Source: DATHWB01 sp040902855 | GTDB taxonomy: Bacteria > Actinomycetota > Acidimicrobiia > Spongiisociales > ZC4RG35 | Direction of reading: 5' to 3' | DNA: 6,222 nucleotides | Assembly (NCBI GenBank): GCA_040902855.1 | Contig: JBBDWN010000047.1 | Location: 1 to 6,222, forward strand | Part shown: piece after piece, positions 1 to 4,878 of the stretch | Position numbering within the stretch: position 1 is the first letter of the stretch | How the letters are laid out: the number at the start of each line of letters is the position of its first letter | Program-made: the position numbers and the translations under genes | The notes under the pieces: generated by a model | What the model was told of the DNA's origin: nothing | Database searches by the model: none | What the model saw: only the letters and a program-made list of their open reading frames with translations

Positions 1-1
1 G

Positions 2-52
2 ATCACGGCGTTTCTCGAAGACGAAACGGCGTCCTTCCTCACACTCGAATGA
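2..52 (+). CDS. Possible C-terminal tail of an upstream gene (partial)
   Basis: One plus-strand frame is open from the left edge to a TGA at 50-52 and encodes the 16-residue acidic tail ITAFLEDETASFLTLE. Of the three plus frames it has the strongest G/C bias at third codon positions, as the real genes in this window do, and a terminator-like hairpin with a T run follows at 95-125. Both points favour a real gene end, but 16 residues are too few to identify a family. A minus-strand frame is also open across this stretch to the window edge, so a minus-strand gene cannot be excluded. No function is proposed. Confidence 0.3.
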   Translation: MTAFLEDETASFLTLE

Positions 53-94
53 GGGGCTCAGACGGCCCTGACCGAACACTTGTGCGGTTGAAAT

Positions 95-125
95 GGTTGC
101 AATCGGGTTGCAATCGGGGGTTTTT
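95..125 (+). terminator. Candidate rho-independent terminator built from a tandem repeat
   Basis: An 11-base unit, GGTTGCAATCG, occurs twice back to back at 95-105 and 106-116. Because TTGCAA is its own reverse complement, the two copies can fold on each other: 95-102 pairs with 108-115 (8 bp, one G-U pair) around the loop 103-107. Five G and then five T (121-125) follow. This is a weak terminator layout for plus-strand transcription, which suits a gene ending at 52. The G run between stem and T run is not ideal, so termination is inferred. Confidence 0.35.
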
Positions 126-129
126 GGCT

Positions 130-150
130 GATTTCGAGAACCCCGAAATC
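130..150 (-). terminator. Stem-loop just downstream of tRNA-Leu
   Basis: GATTTCG at 130-136 is perfectly complementary to CGAAATC at 144-150, giving a 7-bp stem with a 7-base loop. It begins 13 bases beyond the encoded CCA of the minus-strand tRNA, where a tRNA terminator or 3'-processing structure would be expected. Read on the minus strand, no T run follows the stem, so it is not a canonical intrinsic terminator. The stem-loop itself is seen directly; its role is inferred. Confidence 0.3.
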
Positions 151-162
151 ACGCGACACCCC

Positions 163-249
<87 letters not shown>

Positions 250-262
250 GGGCGTGAGGGGA

Positions 263-290
263 ATGGTACCGCAGCCACAGGCCACGTCAT
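263..290 (-). promoter_or_regulatory. Candidate promoter of tRNA-Leu
   Basis: On the minus strand, ATGACG (285-290, 4 of 6 matches to TTGACA) is followed after 16 bases by TACCAT (263-268, 4 of 6 matches to TATAAT). The predicted transcript start lies a few bases before the tRNA 5' end at 249, the usual spacing for a tRNA gene. The pattern is seen in the sequence; activity is inferred. Confidence 0.45.
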
Positions 291-307
291 CTGCGGACCA
301 CCAACCC

Positions 308-946
308 ATGTCAGTGCGCACCGCTACCTTGTCCCCCGTGGATGTCATGCGTCGACTCGAGCGCAGGCTGGAGGCGGTGCTCGAAGGCGCCGGCGGTCAG
401 CTGTTTCGGGGAGCACCGCACGTTTCGGAGCTCGCCGGGTCCATCGTGCGCGTCCTCGACCTCTCTGTTGATTCCGAAGGCCTCGTACCCAACAAGGTCC
501 ACGTCCCCTCCCCGGTCCCGCCCGAGTCCTCCGCCGCGCTCGAACAGGCGATCACCGAAGCAGTCATCGAGCGGGGGTGGCGTATCGAGGGGCCGATAGA
601 AGTGGTCCCATCCGAAACGCGGGCGGTCACCGTCGTCGTCGAACGCGGTCCTCTCCCCGTGTGGGGTGAGCTCGTCGGATCCGACAACCACACACTCCGG
701 GTCAACCGCGCCATCCTCGGACGTTCTTCGGGATGTGACGTCGTCGTCGACGACGCCTCCGTGTCTCGACGTCACGCCCGTCTCTGGCGGCAGGACGATC
801 GCATCCTCTGCGTCGACCTGAACAGCTCGAACGGGACATCCGTCGATGGGGCGGGAGTCGGGCCGAATCCCACCGAGGTCCGGGACGGGTCGGAGCTCGC
901 GCTCGGCGCAATCCGGTTTCGTTTCCGAAGGCGGGACGATGCCTGA
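308..946 (+). CDS. fhaA: FhaA-like protein: DUF3662 domain plus FHA domain
   Basis: This is a 212-residue cytoplasmic FHA adaptor, first gene of the operon. Residues about 12-100 match the DUF3662/FhaA N-terminal domain, beginning with MRRLERRLEAVLEGAGGQLF and including LVPNKVHV and ERGWRIEGPIEVV. Residues about 117-208 are an FHA domain with the phosphothreonine-pocket signature: G138-R139-S140, S153-R154-R155-H156 and N172-S-S-N175-G176. In mycobacteria FhaA binds phosphorylated PknB and the lipid II flippase MviN to control peptidoglycan synthesis; the same role is inferred here. Mycobacterial FhaA exceeds 500 residues because of a long disordered linker, which is nearly absent here. The start is uncertain. 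The frame runs open upstream into the tRNA, so ATG 308 is the first start clear of the tRNA and its promoter. GTG 338 and ATG 347, nearer the conserved domain, are good alternatives. The 3' end overlaps fhaB by 8 bases. Confidence 0.88.
   Translation: MSVRTATLSPVDVMRRLERRLEAVLEGAGGQLFRGAPHVSELAGSIVRVLDLSVDSEGLVPNKVHVPSPVPPESSAALEQAITEAVIERGWRIEGPIEVVPSETRAVTVVVERGPLPVWGELVGSDNHTLRVNRAILGRSSGCDVVVDDASVSRRHARLWRQDDRILCVDLNSSNGTSVDGAGVGPNPTEVRDGSELALGAIRFRFRRRDDA
325..330 (+). promoter_or_regulatory. Candidate -10 element for a leaderless fhaA transcript
   Basis: TACCTT (TAnnnT class) ends 7 bases before the in-frame GTG at 338. That is the spacing of leaderless transcripts, which are common in actinobacteria. 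No convincing -35 element is visible, and short matches like this arise by chance. If it is real, the protein starts at 338 rather than 308. Confidence 0.25.
928..931 (+). promoter_or_regulatory. Shine-Dalgarno site setting the fhaB start
   Basis: AAGG inside the end of fhaA lies 7 bases before ATG 939. It supports 939 over the in-frame ATG at 846, which would add an unrelated basic extension encoded wholly within fhaA. Confidence 0.6.
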
Positions 947-1352
947 CTTTCTGCTGACACTGCTCCGACTGATCTTCCTGAGTCTCGTCTACCTGTTCGT
1001 CTGGCAAGTGGCACGGTCGATGTCGACCCACATCGGGGTCCGACCCATCCGCAGCCATCGCCGGAAGGGCACCCGCGTGGTCGTCGTGCGCTCGGATTCC
1101 AATCCCGGGCTGCAGTTCGTGGTCGAGGATTCGGTAGTCATAGGACGGAGCGACGAGGCGGACGTGCTTATTTCCGACCCCTACGCTTCTGACTTCCACC
1201 TGCGAATGACAGCGAAGGACGGGCGGATCGTGCTGAGCGACTTGGGGAGCACCAACGGAACCTACGTCAACGGACGTCGGGTCACCGCGCCCACCGATCT
1301 CGGCCGCGGAGACGCCGTGCAGGTTGGCAAGACGGTGATGGAGATTCGATGA
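939..1352 (+). CDS. fhaB: FhaB (FipA)-like membrane-anchored FHA protein
   Basis: This is a 137-residue protein with one N-terminal membrane segment (about residues 4-23), a basic stretch (about 35-46) and a C-terminal FHA domain (about 47-137). FHA signatures are V67-I68-G69-R70, S84 and H87 in YASDFHLRM, and D101-L-G-S-T-N106-G107 followed by YVNG. Size, layout and the YAS motif match mycobacterial FhaB/FipA (about 155 residues), which binds phosphothreonine partners at division sites. The basic stretch after the membrane segment suggests that the FHA domain faces the cytoplasm. The gene overlaps fhaA by 8 bases, and its stop overlaps the pstP start as ATGA, so translational coupling is likely. 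Specific partners in this organism are inferred only from the family and from the neighbouring kinase. Confidence 0.92.
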   Translation: MPDFLLTLLRLIFLSLVYLFVWQVARSMSTHIGVRPIRSHRRKGTRVVVVRSDSNPGLQFVVEDSVVIGRSDEADVLISDPYASDFHLRMTAKDGRIVLSDLGSTNGTYVNGRRVTAPTDLGRGDAVQVGKTVMEIR

Positions 1353-2059
1353 CCTACCGATGGGCGGTGGCGTCTCATCCGGGCAACGTCAGACCCGGGA
1401 ATGAGGATTCCGTCTGGCCCGCCACCTCGGGGGCGGGCGACGGTCCGCTCGTCGCCATCGTCGCTGACGGCATGGGCGGAGCAGTCGCAGGCGAGGTGGC
1501 GTCCCGCCTCGCCGTGGAAGCCGCCAAGTCCTCCGAACGCGACATCGAAGATCGAGTGAGAGACGCCAATCAGGCGATACTCGATGAGGTCGAGCGCCGG
1601 CCCGAGCTGCGCGGCATGGGTACCACGATGACGCTCTTCGAACTCGGCACCGAAGACGGACTCGCCCAATTCGCCCACGTCGGAGACAGTCGCGCCTATC
1701 TGTTGCGAGCCGGCGAACTGACTCAGCTCACCGAGGACCACACCGTGGTCAACATGTACCTGCGCACGGGGGCGATCAGCCCAGACGAGGTCGCCAACCA
1801 TCCGCAACGAAGCCTCATCACCCGGGCTGTCGGTCTCACGCCCGATCTCGAAGTCGACACGGGAAATCTGACGCTCGAGCCCGGCGACCGACTGCTCCTG
1901 TGCTCGGACGGCGTCAACTCGATGATCGACGACAAACAAGTCGCTGAGGCACTCGCTGTCGAGACTGCCGAGGAGGCGGCTTGGCTTCTGGTCGAGAAGG
2001 CCAATCTGGCTGGCGGACACGACAACATCACCGCCCTCGTCGTCGACGTCGTCGAGTGA
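1349..2059 (+). CDS. pstP: PstP-like PP2C-family Ser/Thr protein phosphatase
   Basis: This 236-residue protein is a complete PPM/PP2C catalytic domain. The family motifs appear in order: R15-P-G-N-E19-D20-S; V38-A-D40-G-M-G-G44; G91-T-T; V111-G-D113-S-R-A; TEDH (128-131) before a flap-like segment; HPQRSLITRAVG (151-162); C185-S-D187-G188; and G223-H-D225-N226. The aspartates D40, D187 and D225 are the expected ligands for the Mn/Mg centre that activates water. It should dephosphorylate phosphothreonine/serine on the PknB kinase and its substrates. Mycobacterial PstP is about 514 residues with a membrane span and an extracellular domain; this one ends right after the catalytic domain and has no hydrophobic span, so it is predicted to be cytosolic. 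GGAG at 1340-1343 can serve ATG 1349. The gene overlaps fhaB by 4 bases and is followed 10 bases later by rodA. Confidence 0.95.
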   Translation: MTYRWAVASHPGNVRPGNEDSVWPATSGAGDGPLVAIVADGMGGAVAGEVASRLAVEAAKSSERDIEDRVRDANQAILDEVERRPELRGMGTTMTLFELGTEDGLAQFAHVGDSRAYLLRAGELTQLTEDHTVVNMYLRTGAISPDEVANHPQRSLITRAVGLTPDLEVDTGNLTLEPGDRLLLCSDGVNSMIDDKQVAEALAVETAEEAAWLLVEKANLAGGHDNITALVVDVVE

Positions 2060-2069
2060 CGGCCGGCGC

Positions 2070-3368
2070 ATGACGCGCAATATCGAAGCGGCCCTCATCG
2101 TCGGAGCGGCAGCACTCGCCGCCTTCGGCACCACCCTCGTCAACTTCGCCCGCGAAGGCGGGGTCGACGCCCAGGTCGGTCTGACATTCTTGATCGTGAC
2201 GATCGCCTTTGGCGGATTTCATGTCGCTGTCCGAAGGTTCGCCCCTGGGGCTTCCACCAACCTGATTCCACCCGCAGCCCTCGTCGCGATGTTCGGGCTC
2301 GTCGAGATCTACCGCATCAACCCCGTACGAGCAGGACTGCAGCAGTGGTGGCTGCTGATTGCAGCCGCAGGGGGCGTCATAGTCCTTGCCTGGCTGCACC
2401 GATCCGGAACAGAGATCCTTCGCCGCTATCGCAACATCACGCTGGCCGGTGCGGTGGTTCTGATGCTGACTCCCCTGCTCCCGTCCGACTGGCCGCTTCC
2501 CATCCGCGGACTGACAGTCAACGGATCACGGTTGTGGATCGAGATCGATCTCGGCATCACGGCGCTCAACTTCCAGCCAGGAGAAATCGCCAAGGTGGCC
2601 ATTGTCGTGTTCCTCGCCGGATACCTGGCCGACCGGAGGGTGGCGCTCATCGAGGCCAAACGGCGATTCGGGCCGGTCGCCCTGCCCGAGCCCCGGCAGC
2701 TGTTGCCTCTGCTCGTCGTCTGGGGCGCCACGTTGGGAGTCATGGTCAGCCAGCGCGATCTTGGTGCATCTCTTCTTCTGTTCGCCGTGTTCGTGGCAAT
2801 GCTGTACGCCGCCACCGGACAGTCTGGATATCTCACCGGGGGACTCTTCCTCACCGTCCTCGGCGCCGTGGGCTCATGGCGCATCTTCGATCACGTCCAG
2901 AGGCGGGTCACGGCGTGGATCGATCCGCTGAGCGATTTCGAGAACGCAGGATTCCAGGTCGCACAGGGGATGTTCGGGCTCGGAACCGGATCGCTGTCCG
3001 GGTCGGGTCCTGGTCTCGGGAGACCGGACCTGATCCCCAATGCCATCACGGATTTCATCTTCGCCGCCGTCGGCGAGGAATTCGGCTTTGCCGGGACGGT
3101 GGCGGTCCTCGCCTCCTATGCGCTGATGGTGGCCGTCGGATTCGGCATCTCGCTCCGAGCGAGGGACCGGTTCCGAAAGCTGCTGGCGGCAGGTCTCTCC
3201 CTCACCTTCGGGATCCAGACGTTTCTCATCATCGGCGGTGTCTTGCGTGTCGTGCCGCTCACCGGAATCACGCTGCCGTTCATGTCGTACGGGGGGTCCT
3301 CGCTCGTCGGCAACTTCGTCCTGCTGGCGATCCTCCTACGGATCTCCCACGAGGAGGCGGACGCGTGA
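2070..3368 (+). CDS. rodA: SEDS-family peptidoglycan glycosyltransferase (RodA/FtsW)
   Basis: This 432-residue polytopic protein has roughly ten or more hydrophobic spans from residue 7 to 424. SEDS proteins polymerise lipid II into glycan strands at the outer face of the cytoplasmic membrane, paired with a class B PBP. Family hallmarks: FQPGEIAK (168-175, the QPSE-type motif); QRDLGASLLLF (228-238); W283-I-D-P in the large extracellular loop; F295-Q-V-A-Q then GTGSLSGSGPGLG (305-317); ITDFIFAAVGEEFGF (326-340), whose D328 is the likely essential acidic residue; and TGITLPFMSYGGSS (398-411). The neighbouring pbpA and signalling genes favour RodA of the actinobacterial cluster over the division-specific FtsW, though sequence alone separates the two poorly. 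The start has no strong ribosome site, so reinitiation after pstP is plausible. The stop overlaps the pbpA start. Confidence 0.94.
   Translation: MTRNIEAALIVGAAALAAFGTTLVNFAREGGVDAQVGLTFLIVTIAFGGFHVAVRRFAPGASTNLIPPAALVAMFGLVEIYRINPVRAGLQQWWLLIAAAGGVIVLAWLHRSGTEILRRYRNITLAGAVVLMLTPLLPSDWPLPIRGLTVNGSRLWIEIDLGITALNFQPGEIAKVAIVVFLAGYLADRRVALIEAKRRFGPVALPEPRQLLPLLVVWGATLGVMVSQRDLGASLLLFAVFVAMLYAATGQSGYLTGGLFLTVLGAVGSWRIFDHVQRRVTAWIDPLSDFENAGFQVAQGMFGLGTGSLSGSGPGLGRPDLIPNAITDFIFAAVGEEFGFAGTVAVLASYALMVAVGFGISLRARDRFRKLLAAGLSLTFGIQTFLIIGGVLRVVPLTGITLPFMSYGGSSLVGNFVLLAILLRISHEEADA
3351..3357 (+). promoter_or_regulatory. Strong Shine-Dalgarno site setting the pbpA GTG start
   Basis: GAGGAGG lies 7 bases before GTG 3365, inside the last codons of rodA. 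The pbpA frame stays open for about 1 kb upstream within rodA, so this site together with the GTGA stop/start overlap is what fixes the start. Confidence 0.8.
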
Positions 3369-4816
3369 ACGGGCCCACTCGCCGACTCGCCCTCGTCATC
3401 TTCACCGGCTTCGCCGTGCTGCTCGCCGCCTCGTCCTGGTTCCAGGTCTTCGGCGCCGACCGGTACCGAGCCGACCCCCGCAACGTCCGCAACACGATCA
3501 CGCTCACCGAGAAAGAGCGGGGACTGATCGTTGCAGGCGACGGCACCGTGCTTGCTCGATCCGATCCGGTGCCGGACACCCCACAGGCCTTCGCCCGCTC
3601 CTATCCGGAAGGAGCGCTCTACGCCCACACCGTCGGCTACACCACGTTCCTGGTGGGTGACACCGGTCTCGAGGCCGCGTATGCAGACGACCTACGCAGT
3701 CGCCAGGACCTCACGATCAGCGACCTTCTGGCGGCGCTGTTCGGTCGTGACCTGCGGCCGCAGAACATGCAGACGACCCTGCAGCCGATCGTCCAGCAGG
3801 CGGCCTTCGAAGCGCTCGGCAACCAACGGGGAGCGGTGGTCGCGCTCGATCCGAGGAGCGGAGCGGTGCTCGGTTACGTCACGACACCGTCGTTCGATCC
3901 GAATCTCCTGTTCTCAGACGACGCCGTCCGAATCCGCCAGGAACTCCTCGACGACGACGACCTGCCGATCCTCGATCGGGCGGGCCAGGCGCTGTACGCC
4001 CCCGGCTCGACCTTCAAGACGATCGTCGCCGCCACCGCGATCGAGACGGGTGCGGCCGGACCCGAAACCCCCTTCGACGACGTTCTCGTGTTCGATCTCC
4101 CCGGATCGGACGCCGATATCGCCAACGCGAACGATGGATTGTGCGGCAACGGGACCAGCGTCACGCTCCAGTTGGCATTCGTGCGAAGCTGCAACACGGT
4201 CTTCGCAGACCTGGCGATCCGGGTGGGTGCTCGTCCGATCGAGGCCATCGCCGGCCCGCTCGGATTCGACCGCCGTATCGAGTTTCCGTGGGAGCTGGCC
4301 GTCTCCCGCTTTCCGGCGGCGGAACTCGACGACGACCCTGCTGCCCTCGGTCAGAGCGGTCTCGGCGAGCGCGATGTCAGGGCAACACCGTTCGTGATGG
4401 CGATGGTGGCAGCCGCAGTGGCCAACGAGGGCGAGGTCATGCTTCCCCGGATCGTCGCCCAGCTCTTCGACGCCGACGGTTCGACGACCCGCTCTTTCGA
4501 TCCGAAAGTGACCGGCCGGGCAATGTCTGTCGCCACGGCATCGGTGATCGCCCAGATGATGGAGCGGACTGTCACCGACGGAACCGGAACGCGGGCGGCG
4601 GTACCGGGTGTTCGGGTGGCAGGAAAGACCGGAACAGCTCAGGGCCCGTCAGGTCCACAGGCGTGGTTCATCGGGTTTGCCCCCGTCGACGACCCGGTCA
4701 TCGCTCTGGCGGTTCTCGTCGAAGACGGGGGATCCGCCGGTGAATCTGGGACCGGCGGATCGGTCGCCGCACCCATCGCCGCCGACGTCTTTGCGGCGTG
4801 GTTGGGGGCCGGATGA
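3365..4816 (+). CDS. pbpA: PbpA-like class B penicillin-binding protein (transpeptidase)
   Basis: This 483-residue enzyme crosslinks peptidoglycan stem peptides outside the membrane. It has an N-terminal membrane anchor (about residues 8-29), a PBP-dimer-like region with the family motif ERGLIVAGDGTVLA (51-64), and a transpeptidase domain (about 155-480). Active-site motifs are complete: S215-T-F-K218 with the nucleophilic serine, S275-C-N277, and K421-T-G-T. The PQAWFIGFAP segment (431-440) is also typical. The length is close to mycobacterial PbpA (about 490). There is no glycosyltransferase domain, so polymerisation is expected to come from RodA, encoded just upstream and overlapping in a GTGA arrangement. 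The gene is preceded by a good ribosome site. It should be a beta-lactam target like its relatives. A 62-base gap separates it from pknB. Confidence 0.95.
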   Translation: MNGPTRRLALVIFTGFAVLLAASSWFQVFGADRYRADPRNVRNTITLTEKERGLIVAGDGTVLARSDPVPDTPQAFARSYPEGALYAHTVGYTTFLVGDTGLEAAYADDLRSRQDLTISDLLAALFGRDLRPQNMQTTLQPIVQQAAFEALGNQRGAVVALDPRSGAVLGYVTTPSFDPNLLFSDDAVRIRQELLDDDDLPILDRAGQALYAPGSTFKTIVAATAIETGAAGPETPFDDVLVFDLPGSDADIANANDGLCGNGTSVTLQLAFVRSCNTVFADLAIRVGARPIEAIAGPLGFDRRIEFPWELAVSRFPAAELDDDPAALGQSGLGERDVRATPFVMAMVAAAVANEGEVMLPRIVAQLFDADGSTTRSFDPKVTGRAMSVATASVIAQMMERTVTDGTGTRAAVPGVRVAGKTGTAQGPSGPQAWFIGFAPVDDPVIALAVLVEDGGSAGESGTGGSVAAPIAADVFAAWLGAG

Positions 4817-4857
4817 GCCCAGGAAGCGATGAGAACCGCCCAAACCCACAGGACCCG

Positions 4858-4863
4858 TAGACT
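4858..4863 (+). promoter_or_regulatory. Candidate -10 element upstream of pknB
   Basis: TAGACT in the pbpA-pknB gap matches 4 of 6 positions of TATAAT and lies 15 bases before ATG 4879, giving a predicted leader of about 9 bases. No good -35 element is seen at 16-18 bases upstream. The gap is much longer than other junctions in the operon and no Shine-Dalgarno sequence is evident before pknB, so a separate start with a very short leader is plausible but unproven. Confidence 0.3.
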
Positions 4864-4878
4864 TCCCCACGGTTTTCC

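Noticed and set aside
1..57. A minus-strand frame reading off the left edge with the segment FECEEGRRFVFEKRRD, superficially like the zinc-ribbon region of NrdR.
   Set aside because: It lacks the paired cysteines of that family, has weak codon bias and no good start. The plus-strand tail ending at 52 is the better, though still uncertain, reading.
735..775. A 14-base palindrome at 742-755 nested inside a 9-base inverted repeat (735-743 and 767-775).
   Set aside because: It falls in the FHA core of fhaA (CDVVVDDASVSRRHAR), where repeated Val and Asp codons (GTC, GAC) generate such symmetry. The same GTC/GAC pattern occurs by codon choice elsewhere in the window, for example near 2040. Regulatory meaning is not supported.
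1262..2143. A long minus-strand open frame opposite pstP.
   Set aside because: The plus strand encodes a PP2C phosphatase with all metal-binding motifs. The antisense frame shows no recognisable motif and is a by-product of high GC content.
2574..2597. RodA has QPGE where many SEDS proteins have QPSE.
   Set aside because: As far as I recall, Gly or Ala at this place occurs in other actinobacterial RodA proteins, so it is not clearly unusual. All other SEDS signatures are intact.
2345..3364. The pbpA frame is open for about 1 kb upstream inside rodA, suggesting a much longer protein or a fusion.
   Set aside because: The upstream translation is Arg/Pro-rich, typical of an out-of-frame reading of high-GC coding DNA, while the rodA frame there gives a clear SEDS protein. 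A strong ribosome site and the GTGA overlap mark the real start at 3365.
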